A stretch of DNA of 64,000 nt from Nocardia stercoris (GCF_003696265.1 NZ_RFFH01000002.1:496001-560000), one strand, 5' to 3'; numbered from the stretch's first letter, positions 1-9,144 are shown. Notes: a model not told the origin generated them from the sequence alone. Numbers and translations: made by a program.

Positions 1-657
1 GGCGTCGATGAAGGAACTGGTGTACGGGGTCACGATCCGGTCCGTGCGCGTACCGATCAGCGTGTACCGCACGCCCGGTGCGGTCATGCCATCGGCGTCG
101 AGTTCGGTGAGGAACTCCGAGCCGGCGAGCATGTCGTGGGCGGCGGCAGGCAGGCCGGGCACCAGTAGTGCGACCGGGTTCAGGTTCGTGCTGCCGGCGA
201 ATTCGGTTACGCCCTGGTGCGGACCGCTGACAGTGACCAGATTGCGGATCGGATTCGATTGCTGCCCGGCGAATTTCAGGCTGACCGCCCGGGCGATCAG
301 TCCGCCCTGTGACTTCCCGACCACATCGATGACATCCACGCCGTTCACCGCGCGGATGTGTTCGACCACCGCCGCGAAGTAGTCCACCGATTCCGACAGC
401 GGGCGGGTCGAATCGAAGTCCGGGCCGTACACGCACCGCCCGTCGTCGGCCAGTGCCTGCCGGGTGGGTCCCAGACTCCGCTCGACGTCGGCATTGGTGC
501 CGTGGATCAGCAGCACCGGCACCCCGACGGTGCCGGCCGGGCATGCGGCGAGCGTGTCGGGCGGCGTCGCATCGTCGGGGGTCGCCGCGGCGAGCGCCGG
601 GGACGATGCCGCCGCGACGACGACCAGGGTGGCGCTCATGCGCTGCCACGCTCGCAT
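1..657 (-). CDS. Secreted triacylglycerol lipase / esterase, C-terminus cut by window edge
   Basis: Alpha/beta-hydrolase of the secreted lipase (EstA/LipC-like) type, expected to hydrolyse lipid esters outside the cell. The 219 visible residues start with a short basic stretch and a hydrophobic segment (about residues 8-24) ending in an Ala-rich region, consistent with a Sec signal peptide. The oxyanion-hole HG lies at residues 52-53 (LLIHG) and the nucleophile elbow GKSQG at 114-118, so Ser116 is the likely nucleophile. A catalytic Asp candidate follows near residue 207 (GTRTD). The catalytic His is beyond the window. The ATG start is supported by GGAGGT three to four bases upstream. The reading frame is open to base 1 with no stop, so the gene is truncated by the window, not broken. 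Substrate is unknown. Confidence 0.85.
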   Translation of the reverse strand, partial: MRAWQRMSATLVVVAAASSPALAAATPDDATPPDTLAACPAGTVGVPVLLIHGTNADVERSLGPTRQALADDGRCVYGPDFDSTRPLSESVDYFAAVVEHIRAVNGVDVIDVVGKSQGGLIARAVSLKFAGQQSNPIRNLVTVSGPHQGVTEFAGSTNLNPVALLVPGLPAAAHDMLAGSEFLTELDADGMTAPGVRYTLIGTRTDRIVTPYTSSFIDA

Positions 658-944
658 ATGACCTCCGGATATATGTGATATCAGCCATGCATCTCGGCAT
701 GTGCTCCGCGAATCCAGGTGGATCCGGCCTTTCAATATGTGCAAATGCATGTATAGCAGTGTCGGGCGGCCGGTGCCACCCACCTACCTGTCGACATCAC
801 GCTCGGGGACATCAGGGGGCTCGAAGTCGACACTCGGCGCGCGGCCGAAGCCGCCTCCGGCCATGACTTGCGGATGCGGGGAGACCGGATCGCCGTCCAT
901 ACTGGGGACTCGAATCGCTGACCCGGCCGACACCGAGGAGACGA

Positions 945-1796
945 GTGACCATCCAGAAGGTAACGGTGCTCGGCACCGGAGTACTCGGATCGCAGATCGC
1001 GTTCCACACCGCGTTCAGCGGATTCGATGTCACCGCTTACGATCTCGACGAGGACGCGCTGAAGGCCGCGGCGGATCGGTTCGCGGGTCTCACGAAGGCC
1101 TACTGCGCCGAGGTGCCCGAGGCCGCGGATGGGAAGGCCGAAAAGGCCGCTGCCGCAATCGCACTCAGCTGTGATCTGGAAGAGGCGGTTCGTGCGGCCG
1201 ATCTGGTGATCGAGGCGGTGCCGGAGGTGCTGGCCGTCAAGCAGGACGTGTATCGGCGGATCGGCGAATTCGCGCCCGCTCACACGATTTTCGCCACCAA
1301 CTCCTCGACCCTGCTGCCGAGCGCGATCGCCGACTCCACCGGCCGCCCGGACCGGTTCCTGGCGCTGCATTTCGCGAACCGGATCTGGCGGCACAACATT
1401 CTGGAGGTCATGGGTACACCCGCGACCGATCCGCAGGTGTATCGCACCGCGGTCGAGTTCGCGGTCCGGATCGGGATGGTGCCGATCGAGCTGCACAAGG
1501 AGAAGTCCGGGTATGTGTTGAACTCGCTGCTGGTGCCGCTGCTCAATGCCGCGATGGTGCTGGCGGAGGGTGGCTTCGCCGACCCGGAGACCGTGGACAA
1601 CACGTGGCGGATCGGCACCGGGGCACCGGTGGGCCCGTTCCAGATCCTCGACACGATCGGCTTGGCCACGCCGTACAACATCCTCAGCCACGGTGGTCCG
1701 GCGGAGCAGCGGCTCGCGGCCTGGATCAAGGAGAACTACCTCGACCAGGGCAAACTCGGGCTCGCCAGCGGTGAGGGCTTCTACCGGTACACGTAG
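945..1796 (+). CDS. 3-hydroxyacyl-CoA dehydrogenase (short HBD-type)
   Basis: NAD-dependent dehydrogenase of 283 aa, the usual length for stand-alone 3-hydroxybutyryl/3-hydroxyacyl-CoA dehydrogenases. It would interconvert 3-hydroxyacyl-CoA and 3-ketoacyl-CoA in the cytosol. The N-terminal Rossmann motif GTGVLGSQIA is at about residues 9-18. The catalytic region reads ALHFANRIW with a His followed by Glu in LEVM; the usual FNP of the family is changed to FANR. The C-terminal helical domain carries the conserved Asn in YVLNSLLVP. The GTG start is set by GAGGAG at 935-940. It stands alone, not beside a thiolase or crotonase, so its pathway (beta-oxidation versus butyrate-type metabolism) cannot be read from context. 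Confidence 0.9.
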   Translation: MTIQKVTVLGTGVLGSQIAFHTAFSGFDVTAYDLDEDALKAAADRFAGLTKAYCAEVPEAADGKAEKAAAAIALSCDLEEAVRAADLVIEAVPEVLAVKQDVYRRIGEFAPAHTIFATNSSTLLPSAIADSTGRPDRFLALHFANRIWRHNILEVMGTPATDPQVYRTAVEFAVRIGMVPIELHKEKSGYVLNSLLVPLLNAAMVLAEGGFADPETVDNTWRIGTGAPVGPFQILDTIGLATPYNILSHGGPAEQRLAAWIKENYLDQGKLGLASGEGFYRYT

Positions 1797-1893
1797 CCGC
1801 GTCCCGCTCGCCGCGCGACGTACCCGAAGCCTGTGCAGCTGTAACTGGTTGCGGCATGCTGGATCTCGTTCCGATGTCGTGTCGAGGAGCTGG

Positions 1894-3405
1894 GTGAGCG
1901 TGGTGGAGAGCAGCGAGCCGGACACCGCGGACCGAGTCCCGGCGGCAGCGTCGATCCGCACACCGGTCGCCTGGTGGCCGGTGCTCACGGTCGCGGCGGT
2001 CGCCGCCGGGATCCACCTGGCGGTGGCGACCCGATACGGGTGGCATCGCGACGAGTTCTACTACGTGATCTGCGGCCGGCATCCCGACTGGGGTTATGTC
2101 GATCAGCCGCCGCTGGCGCCGCTGCTCGCCCGGCTGCTTGCGGCCATGCCCGGCGGGCTGTTTCCGCTGCGCGCGGCGGCCGTCGCGGCCCAGCTCGGTT
2201 GTGTACTGCTGACCGCGGCACTGGCCGCGGAGTTCGGGGGCCGGCGGCGGGCGCAGCTGATCGCGGCCGGATCTGTCGCGGCCGCACCGGGTTTCGTCGC
2301 CTCGTCGCTGCTGTTCGGTACCACGGTGCTGGACCAGCTGGTGTGGGCGGTGGTGCTGGTGCTGGTCGTGCGGGCACTGCGGCTGGGTACGGTCCGGGCG
2401 TGGTTGCCGGCCGGGGTGGCCGCCGGGATCGGTCTGGAGATCAAGGACACCGTCGCGGTCCTGATCCTGGGCATCGCGGTCGGGCTGATGCTGTTCCGGC
2501 GCAGCGCCTTACGCACACCCGGACCGTGGCTCGCCGCCGGTGTCACCGTGCTGTTCGCGGTCCCGAACCTGGTGTGGGACGCCCGCCACCAGTGGGCGAA
2601 TCTGCGTATGGCCGAAACTCTTTCCCGCAATCAGGGCGGATTCCTCGGCGCCGCAGCACACCTGCCGATCCTGCTGTTCCTGCTGGCCGGACCGCCCTTG
2701 GTGGCGTTGTGGATCGCGGGCGTGCGGCGCCTGGGCGCGACGACCGGACACCGCTGGGTACTCGCGACGGTCGTCACCGCTGTCGCCCTGTGCACCGCCG
2801 GGGGTGGCAAGTCCTACTACGCGCTGCCGGTGTTGTTCGCCCTGTTCGCATCCGGTGCGGTGGCGGTCGAACAGGCGGCGACCGCACGCGGCCGCGTCGG
2901 CTGGCCGCTGGCCGTCGGCCTATCCGGGCTGGTCGCCGTCCTGATCGGCCTGCCTGTGTTGCCGCCGCACACCGCCGCGGCGCTGCGCCCGATCGACCCG
3001 CAGGTGGTGGAGACCTACGGCTGGCCGGACTTCGTCGATCAGGTCGCGGCCGCCGCGGCGCCGCTGCCCCCGGACGTCCCGATCTTCACCAGCAACTACG
3101 GCGAGGCCGGCGCGCTCACGACCTTCGGCCCGTCCCACGGCCTGCACCGCCCCGTCTACAGTGCGCACAACAACTACCTGCTGTGGGGCCCGCCGCCCGG
3201 CACACCCGATACCGTGCTCTGCGTCGGCGAATGGAAACCGCCCCTCCTGCAACGCTTCTGGTCGCAGGTGAGCGAACTCGCCCCGATCACCGCGGGTGAC
3301 GGCGTGACCGACGAGGAAACCGCCGCCCACGCCGCGATCTATCTGTGCGAACGCCCGCGCGGCACCTGGGCTGAGCTCTGGCCCGGGCTGCGTCACCTCG
3401 ACTGA
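1894..3405 (+). CDS. GT39/PMT-like polyprenyl-phosphate-sugar glycosyltransferase (multi-pass membrane)
   Basis: Predicted integral-membrane glycosyltransferase of 503 aa in the dolichyl-phosphate-mannose mannosyltransferase/ArnT superfamily (GT-C fold). Such enzymes use a lipid-linked sugar on the outer face of the membrane. The first extracellular loop has the acidic motif HRDEFYY shortly after the first membrane segment, typical of the catalytic Asp of this family, followed by DWGYVDQPPL. Many hydrophobic segments follow, and a soluble C-terminal part from about residue 370. GTG at 1894 is chosen because GAGGAG lies at 1884-1889; GTG codons at 1900 and 1903 are alternatives. The acceptor is unknown. 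It starts about 100 bp after the dehydrogenase and may be cotranscribed with it. Confidence 0.8.
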   Translation: MSVVESSEPDTADRVPAAASIRTPVAWWPVLTVAAVAAGIHLAVATRYGWHRDEFYYVICGRHPDWGYVDQPPLAPLLARLLAAMPGGLFPLRAAAVAAQLGCVLLTAALAAEFGGRRRAQLIAAGSVAAAPGFVASSLLFGTTVLDQLVWAVVLVLVVRALRLGTVRAWLPAGVAAGIGLEIKDTVAVLILGIAVGLMLFRRSALRTPGPWLAAGVTVLFAVPNLVWDARHQWANLRMAETLSRNQGGFLGAAAHLPILLFLLAGPPLVALWIAGVRRLGATTGHRWVLATVVTAVALCTAGGGKSYYALPVLFALFASGAVAVEQAATARGRVGWPLAVGLSGLVAVLIGLPVLPPHTAAALRPIDPQVVETYGWPDFVDQVAAAAAPLPPDVPIFTSNYGEAGALTTFGPSHGLHRPVYSAHNNYLLWGPPPGTPDTVLCVGEWKPPLLQRFWSQVSELAPITAGDGVTDEETAAHAAIYLCERPRGTWAELWPGLRHLD

Positions 3406-3469
3406 CCGAGATCCGGCTACGGCGAGTCGAATACGACCGATAAGTCTGTAGTCGGGGAGAATGGATTCC

Positions 3470-3506
3470 GGTGTGCTCGCACGCCTGCATGGTGTGTTCG
3501 CACGCC
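3470..3506 (+). repeat. Two tandem 16-bp units at 21-bp spacing upstream of an unknown gene
   Basis: GGTGTGCTCGCACGCC at 3470-3485 is followed by GGTGTGTTCGCACGCC at 3491-3506; only one base differs. The 21-bp period is two helical turns. Each unit is itself a near-palindrome (GGTGTG-N4-CACGCC). The position, 75-110 bp before the start at 3580, suggests a tandem operator, but no regulator is identified. Confidence 0.55.
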
Positions 3507-3579
3507 AGCGACACGACCGCTGTGCCGCCGCGTTTGACCGTGAGTTCGATGAACCACTGACGAACAGGAGCGAGAACAG

Positions 3580-4104
3580 ATGGCGAAGAAGATGGATCTC
3601 GATGTCCTCGATATGAGCGCCGACGAGCAGCAGGACATGCGCCGTCGGCTCGAGAACGCCGCGGAACCGATCAGGCTGCGGCTACCACAATTGCGGTCGT
3701 GGATCCGGGACGGTTCGAACGAGGCCGTCAACGCGGCGAAGCTCAACGCCGCCACCGGGCGCGGTAAGGAATCGGTAGACATTCTGCTGCAACGGTTCCG
3801 GCGGGAATCGGAGAGCATGCTGATGATCGGCAACGGTGGCCGGTCGGCCGCCGGGCAGCGGGCCGCGACTCAGCGCGGCGAGGGCACCGGGCAGCTCTCG
3901 CCCGGCACCGGCAAACGCAAATCGAAGAAGGGCATGCTGACCAGCGCCATCCTGGCTTCCGAGCTGCCCATCGCGATAGACAAGGCCACCCCCGGCGGCC
4001 GGGTACCCGAGGGCATCTTCACCGTCGAGCTGGTGAGCACCGGCCCGCTACGGGTCCGGATCCCCGACGGTGACCAGGAGACGCTCGAGATCATCCTCGC
4101 CTGA
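3580..4104 (+). CDS. Hypothetical protein, 174 aa
   Basis: I do not recognise a family. The product is soluble-looking, with no signal peptide or membrane segment. The N-terminal half is rich in Arg/Glu and probably helical (about residues 15-85). The middle is a low-complexity Gly/Gln/Ser/Lys linker (about 88-112). The C-terminal half looks like a compact beta-rich domain ending in LRVRIPDGD. The ATG start follows CAGGAGCGAGAACAG, with a usable GGAG. It is a single transcription unit: a tandem repeat lies upstream and a strong hairpin terminator immediately downstream separates it from the convergent MMPL gene. Confidence 0.7.
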   Translation: MAKKMDLDVLDMSADEQQDMRRRLENAAEPIRLRLPQLRSWIRDGSNEAVNAAKLNAATGRGKESVDILLQRFRRESESMLMIGNGGRSAAGQRAATQRGEGTGQLSPGTGKRKSKKGMLTSAILASELPIAIDKATPGGRVPEGIFTVELVSTGPLRVRIPDGDQETLEIILA

Positions 4105-4113
4105 CCCGAACGA

Positions 4114-4153
4114 AACGATCCGGCCCCCTGCACCGGCAGGGGGCCGGATCGTT
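4114..4153. terminator. Bidirectional hairpin terminator
   Basis: Perfect 18-bp stem (left arm 4114-4131, right arm 4136-4153) with an ACCG loop, ending in GTT on one side and starting AAC on the other. It sits between the convergent gene ending at 4104 and the MMPL gene ending at 4171, so it can serve both strands. Confidence 0.85.
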
Positions 4154-4170
4154 CTGTGGTGCAATCTGTT

Positions 4171-6486
4171 TCAGCCCACGGGCTGGGCGTGCCGCCCCGG
4201 CTGCTGGAGCTCGCGCAACCGCGCCCCCTCCACGTCGATGTCGGGAACGATGCGGCTCAACCACTTCGGTATCCACCACGCCGCCCGGCCCATCAGCGCC
4301 AGCAGCGAGGGGACGACCACCATCCGGACCAGGAAGGCGTCGAAGAACACACCCGCCGCCAGCGCGAAACCCATCGACTTCGAGGTCACGTCGGGGCTGA
4401 GCATGAAGCCGCCGAACACCGAGATCATGATGATCGCCGCCGCCGTCACGACGCGGGCGCCGTGGTGGTAGCCGCGTTCCATGGCCGGGATCGGCTCCTG
4501 CCCGTGCACGTACTCCTCGCGCATCCGGGTCACCAGGAACACCTGGTAGTCCATGGCGAGCCCGAACACCAAGCCGATCAACATGATCGGCAGGAAGCTG
4601 ATGATCGGGTGCCCGCCGTCGGCGATCCCGAGCTTGTCCTGCTGGAACACCGCCACGGTGGCGCCGAAGGTGGCCGCCATCGACAGCAGGAAGCCGAGCG
4701 CGCCGGTGAGCGGCACCAGGATCGACCGGAACACCGCGATCAACAGCAGGAACGCGGCACCCGCCACGATCGCCAGATACGGCGCGATCTTGCTCAGCAG
4801 CAGCTGATCGAAGTCGACCGAGATGGCGGTCTGACCCGTGATCCCGTATTCCATACCGTATTTCGCGCGCAGGTCGTTCTCCTCGGCGCGGCCGTTACGC
4901 ACCAGGTCGGTGGTCTCCTGGTTGTTCGGCCCCGACTTCGGCACGCCGGTGAACATGGCCGCCTGCCCGTCCGGGCTGGGGACGGCCGCGGTGAGATAGT
5001 CCATCCCGCTGTAGCCGGCCAGCTTCGTGCGCAATTCGTCGAGCGCTTGCGCGCGCTGGTTCTGCGGCACCTTCGACAGGTCGACCGCCACCAGCAGGGT
5101 GCCGTTGGCGCCCTCCCCGAAACCCTTGGTCTGCAGGTCGTAGGCCTTGCGCACCGAAGTGCCGGGCTGGGCGCTGTCGCCGCCGGGCACACCCAGCTGC
5201 ATCTGGGTGGCCGGTAGCGCCAGCAGGGCCAGAATCACGACCGACAGGCCGAGGGTGAGCCACGGCCACTTGCCGATCACGCGCGCGATCCGCATGCCGA
5301 GCGTCACCGAATTGTCGTCCTCCGGATCGTATTTCGCGATCCCGGGCAGCTTCGGCCGGAACAGGAAGCGGCCGAACGCGCCCATCAGCGCCGGCAGCAG
5401 CCCGATCGCCACCAGCACCGCGAACAGGGCCGCGATCGCACCGCCGACACCCATGTAGGTCAGGAAGCTGACCCCGACGATGCTCAGCCCGGCCAGGGCG
5501 ATGATGACGGTCAACCCGGCGAACACCACCGCCGAACCGGCGGTTCCGGTCGCGATCCCCGCCGCCTCTTCCGGCGAATCTTGAACTGTCAGTTCGTGTT
5601 TGTAACGGGACACCACGAACAGCGCGTAGTCGATGGACAGCGCCAAGCCGATCATCGAACCCAGCACCGGGGTGAAGGTCGGCATCGTGAAATGCGAGGT
5701 GCCGATCAGCACGACCGAGGCCGCCGCACCCACACCGACGATCGCGGTGAGGATCGGCACGAACGCCGCCACGATCGCCCCGAACGCGATGGCCATCACC
5801 ACCAGCGCGACCGCCACACCTACGATCTCCGCGGAATTGCTGTTCTGCGCCTGCTGGGCGATCATGCCGGTCAGATCGACCTCGAGCCCGGCCGCGCGGG
5901 CCGGCTCGGCCGCGTCGTCGGCGGCCTTGCGGTCGTCGGCGGTGATGTCGGAGAACGCTTTGATCGCGAAGATCGCGTCCAGCTTGGCCACCGACTTCGG
6001 ATCGTCCTTGCTCAGCACGTTCAGCGGTGCCGCGCTGCACACCGCCGCGAACTGCGGGTTGCTCGCCGGATTGCCGTTCAGGCAATCGATTCCGGCCGGC
6101 GCCCCGACCTGCTTGGTCTGCTGGATCGGGTCGATCACCGGGTGGTTCTTGTCGATGATCGGCAGCGCGCCCAGCCGCTGCACGAGCCCTTCCAGCGCGG
6201 CGGCGTTCGCCGGGTCGGTCAGCTTCTGGCCGGCCGGTGCCCCGATCACGTAGGTGCCGGTGATGGCCGCGCCGTTGAAGGCGGCCGACATGCCCGGGAA
6301 ATGCCGATCCAGAATCTCGGTGGCCCGCTGCGACGGCAGGTCCGGGGCGGTGAACTTGTCCTGGAACGGCTTCGAGACGGCGGCGCCGACACCGGCGAGG
6401 ACCACGAGCAGCACGATCCACGCGGGGATGACGAACCATTTGCGGCGGAACGCGAACTTCCCCCACAGGTACAGAAAGACGGACAC
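4171..6486 (-). CDS. MMPL-family RND transporter (first of a tandem pair)
   Basis: Large inner-membrane transporter of 771 aa. MMPL (MmpL-like RND) proteins export lipids or hydrophobic compounds using the proton gradient. One membrane helix lies at about residues 14-35, followed by a roughly 150-residue periplasmic loop. A block of five or six helices includes the Asp-Tyr motif LALSIDYALFVVSRYK, and a second half repeats the pattern with GLAMDYQVFLVTRMR. These buried Asp-Tyr pairs are the expected proton-relay residues. The GTG at 6486 is preferred over the longer reading frame because it is preceded by GAGGAGA and its first residues (SVFLYLWGKFAFRRKW) match the paralogue downstream. Sequence similarity to the neighbour at 6688-9018 shows a tandem duplication. 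Substrate unknown. Confidence 0.9.
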   Translation of the reverse strand: MSVFLYLWGKFAFRRKWFVIPAWIVLLVVLAGVGAAVSKPFQDKFTAPDLPSQRATEILDRHFPGMSAAFNGAAITGTYVIGAPAGQKLTDPANAAALEGLVQRLGALPIIDKNHPVIDPIQQTKQVGAPAGIDCLNGNPASNPQFAAVCSAAPLNVLSKDDPKSVAKLDAIFAIKAFSDITADDRKAADDAAEPARAAGLEVDLTGMIAQQAQNSNSAEIVGVAVALVVMAIAFGAIVAAFVPILTAIVGVGAAASVVLIGTSHFTMPTFTPVLGSMIGLALSIDYALFVVSRYKHELTVQDSPEEAAGIATGTAGSAVVFAGLTVIIALAGLSIVGVSFLTYMGVGGAIAALFAVLVAIGLLPALMGAFGRFLFRPKLPGIAKYDPEDDNSVTLGMRIARVIGKWPWLTLGLSVVILALLALPATQMQLGVPGGDSAQPGTSVRKAYDLQTKGFGEGANGTLLVAVDLSKVPQNQRAQALDELRTKLAGYSGMDYLTAAVPSPDGQAAMFTGVPKSGPNNQETTDLVRNGRAEENDLRAKYGMEYGITGQTAISVDFDQLLLSKIAPYLAIVAGAAFLLLIAVFRSILVPLTGALGFLLSMAATFGATVAVFQQDKLGIADGGHPIISFLPIMLIGLVFGLAMDYQVFLVTRMREEYVHGQEPIPAMERGYHHGARVVTAAAIIMISVFGGFMLSPDVTSKSMGFALAAGVFFDAFLVRMVVVPSLLALMGRAAWWIPKWLSRIVPDIDVEGARLRELQQPGRHAQPVG

Positions 6487-6634
6487 GGAACTCTCCTCGC
6501 GGTAGCGGATTCGAGCAGCGGGCCGAGCAGGATACGGAAGATCGGTGCGAAAGCGAAAAATGCGCACCTGCGAGTCTGGTGGCTGAGCCTGTCGAGTTCA
6601 AGCACCACTGCCTGCGAGAACGCCGGAAACGACA

Positions 6635-6669
6635 CCGCCCCCGCATCCGGAATTCGGATGCGGGGGCGG
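6635..6669 (-). terminator. Hairpin terminator of the second MMPL gene
   Basis: Perfect 15-bp GC-rich stem (6635-6649 with 6655-6669) around a 5-base loop, starting about 20 bp beyond the stop at 6688 on the minus strand. No U-tract follows, as is common in actinobacteria. Confidence 0.75.
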
Positions 6670-6687
6670 CGTTCGAGCCTCGACGGA

Positions 6688-9018
6688 TCAGACCGTGACC
6701 GGCTGCTTCACCGTGTCGGAGTCCGGGTCGTCCTGCGGCCGCAGCGCCGTGAGCTTGGCGCCCTCGACGTCGATGTTCGGCAGGATCCGGTCCAGCCACG
6801 CCGGCAGCCACCACGCCCACTTGCCCATCAGGGCCAGCAGCGACGGGATGACGATCATGCGGACGATGAACGCGTCGAAGAACACACCGGCGGTCAACGC
6901 GAAGCCCATGGACTTCGAGGTGACGTCGGGGCTCAGGATGAAGCTGGCGAACACCGCCATCATGATGATCGCCGCCGAGGTGACGACGCGGGCACCGTGC
7001 TGGTAACCGGTGATCATCGCCTCCTTCGGCGACTTGCCGTGCACGTACTCCTCACGCATGCGGGTGACCAGGAAGACCTGGTAGTCCATGGCGAGCCCGA
7101 ACACCAAGCCGATCAACATGATCGGCAGGAAGCTGATGATCGGGTGCGCCGAACCGATCAGGCCCAGCTTGTCCTGCTGGAAGATCAGCACGGTCGCGCC
7201 GAAGGTCGCGGCCATCGACAACAGGAAGCCCAGGGCCGCGGTCAGCGGCACCAGGATCGACCGGAACACCAGCATCAGCAGCACGAACGCGGCACCCGCC
7301 ACGATCGCCAGGTAGGGCGCGACCTTGCTGAGCAGCAGCTCGTTGAAGTCGGCCTGCATGGCGGTCGAGCCGGTGATGCCGTACTCCATGCCGTACTTGG
7401 CCTTGAAGTCCGCTTCGGCGGCGCGGCCGTTGATCACCAGGTCGGTGGTCGCCTGGTTGTTCGGGCCCGACTTCGGGACGCCGGAGAACATCGCGCCCTC
7501 GCCGTCCTTGCTCTTGCCGGTGTTGGTCAGGTACGCCATGCCCGGGTAGCCGGCGAGCTTGTCGCGCAGCTCGTTCACGGCCTGGTCCCGCTGCTCGGGA
7601 GCCACGTTCGCCAGGTCGACCGCGACCAGCAGCTTGCCGTTGGAACCCTCGCCGAAGCCCTTCGTCTGCAGGTCGTAGGCCTTGCGTGCCGAACTTCCGG
7701 CCGGCGAGCTGTCACCGCCGGGCAGACCCAGCTGCATCCCGGTCGCGGGCAGGGCCAGCAGACCGAGGATCACCACGGCCAGGGCCAGCGTGACCGCCGG
7801 CGCCTTGGCGATACCCCGCGCGATCCGCAGACCGACGGTCTTGGAGTTCGGGTCCTCCGGGTCGTGCTTGGCCACCAGCGGCAGCTTCGGCTTGAACAGG
7901 AAGCGGCCGAAGGCGCCCATGAACGCCGGCAGCAGCGTGACCGCGACGCTGACCGCGAAGAACGCGGCGAGCGCGCCACCGATGCCCATGAAGGTGAGGA
8001 AGCTGACGCCGACGGTGCTCAGCCCGGCCAGCGCGATGATGACCGTCAGACCGGCGAACACCACCGCGGAACCGGCGGTACCGATGGCGACACCGGCCGC
8101 CTCCTCCGGCGAATCCTGCACCGTCAGTTCGTGCTTGTAGCGGGACACGATGAACAGGGCGTAGTCGATGGACAGCGCGAGGCCGATCATCGTGGCCAGC
8201 ACCGGGGTGAAGGTGGGGACCGAGGTCACCGAGGTGAGTCCGGAGATCACCGCGGTCGCCGAGCCGAGCCCGAAGATGGCGGTCAGGATCGGAGTGAACG
8301 CCGCGATCAGCGCGCCGAACGCGATGGCCATGACGATCAGCGCGATCACGATGCCGATCATGGTCGAGTTGTCCTGCGGCTGGTTCTGCGCGATCACGCC
8401 GGTCAGCTCGACGTCGAGGCCGGCCTTGCGGGCGTCGTCGGCCACGGCGTTCGCGGCCTTGCGGTCGGCGTCGGTGATGTCGGAGAACTTCTCGATGTTG
8501 AACTGCGCGTTCACCACCGCGACGGTCTTGGCGTTGTCACCGCCCATCACGTTGACCGGCGCACCACTGCAGAGGCCGGCGAAGCCGGGGGTGCTGGGGT
8601 CGTTGTCGAGGCAGTCGATCGGCGGGTTCTGCTTCGAGCCGATGTCGCGAGTGGCCGCGAGCGGATCCTGCACGGACGACGGCTTGACGATGTTCAGCGC
8701 CGACAGGGTGTGCACGAATTCGGTGAGCGCGTCGGCGTTCTTGGGGTCGGTGAGCTTCTGCCCGTCCGGTGCCGCGATCACGTAGGTGCCGGTGATGGCG
8801 TCCTGGCTGAACCCGGCCGACATGCCCGGAAAGTGCTTGTCGAGAATGTCGGTGGCCTGCTGGGACGGTAGGTTCGGTGCGCTGAACTTGTCCTGGAACG
8901 GCTTGTGTACGCCGAATCCGATGCCGGCGAGCATGATGAGGATGGCGATCCAAGCCGGCAAGACGAGCCATTTTCGGCGGAAGGCGAACTTGCCCCACCG
9001 GTAGAGGTAGACGGACAT
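6688..9018 (-). CDS. MMPL-family RND transporter (second of a tandem pair)
   Basis: Transporter of 776 aa, collinear with the adjacent paralogue through its whole length: same N-terminal pattern (MSVYLYRWGKFAFRRKW), same first periplasmic loop, and the same Asp-Tyr proton-relay motifs (LALSIDYALFIVSRYK and GLAMDYQVFLVTRMREEY). Start ATG at 9018 has AGGAG about 10 bases upstream. The gene is divergent from a TetR regulator at 9219, and the shared 200-bp region carries nested inverted repeats, so it is probably the TetR target. A strong hairpin lies between this gene and the downstream paralogue, suggesting at least partly separate transcripts. Substrate unknown. Confidence 0.9.
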   Translation of the reverse strand: MSVYLYRWGKFAFRRKWLVLPAWIAILIMLAGIGFGVHKPFQDKFSAPNLPSQQATDILDKHFPGMSAGFSQDAITGTYVIAAPDGQKLTDPKNADALTEFVHTLSALNIVKPSSVQDPLAATRDIGSKQNPPIDCLDNDPSTPGFAGLCSGAPVNVMGGDNAKTVAVVNAQFNIEKFSDITDADRKAANAVADDARKAGLDVELTGVIAQNQPQDNSTMIGIVIALIVMAIAFGALIAAFTPILTAIFGLGSATAVISGLTSVTSVPTFTPVLATMIGLALSIDYALFIVSRYKHELTVQDSPEEAAGVAIGTAGSAVVFAGLTVIIALAGLSTVGVSFLTFMGIGGALAAFFAVSVAVTLLPAFMGAFGRFLFKPKLPLVAKHDPEDPNSKTVGLRIARGIAKAPAVTLALAVVILGLLALPATGMQLGLPGGDSSPAGSSARKAYDLQTKGFGEGSNGKLLVAVDLANVAPEQRDQAVNELRDKLAGYPGMAYLTNTGKSKDGEGAMFSGVPKSGPNNQATTDLVINGRAAEADFKAKYGMEYGITGSTAMQADFNELLLSKVAPYLAIVAGAAFVLLMLVFRSILVPLTAALGFLLSMAATFGATVLIFQQDKLGLIGSAHPIISFLPIMLIGLVFGLAMDYQVFLVTRMREEYVHGKSPKEAMITGYQHGARVVTSAAIIMMAVFASFILSPDVTSKSMGFALTAGVFFDAFIVRMIVIPSLLALMGKWAWWLPAWLDRILPNIDVEGAKLTALRPQDDPDSDTVKQPVTV

Positions 9019-9118
9019 GAGGAGTTGCTCCTGCGGTTAGCTGTGCGGAGGTACCGGAGTGCGGCAGCGGGACGCTCCTGCGGCCACTTTCCCGTGTGCC
9101 GCCTCCATGTCCGTCCCG

Positions 9119-9144
9119 CCTACCGTGCGGTAGGTAGACTACCG
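9119..9144. promoter_or_regulatory. Nested inverted repeats, candidate TetR operator
   Basis: CCTACCG-TG-CGGTAGG (9119-9134) is a perfect 16-bp palindrome. The same CGGTAG half (9128-9133) also pairs with CTACCG at 9139-9144 across five bases. Three half-sites are therefore available in 26 bp. The element lies between the divergent MMPL (start 9018) and tetR (start 9219) genes, where autoregulating TetR proteins usually bind. Confidence 0.7.

Noticed and set aside
658..944. Possible gene or RNA in the 287-bp gap after the lipase start
   Set aside because: Only short shadow frames; two GTCGAC sites near 791 and 827 are not supported as a regulatory element.
3439..3456. A third TGTAGT-type (BlaI-like) site near AAGTCTGTAGTCGG
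   Set aside because: Only one half resembles TGTAGTA and the partner half is missing, so it was not counted with the two better sites.
5581..8871. 1096-codon plus-strand open frame rich in Gln/Arg/His/Asp
   Set aside because: It lies antisense across both MMPL genes, whose protein motifs are unmistakable; composition is that of a GC-bias shadow frame.
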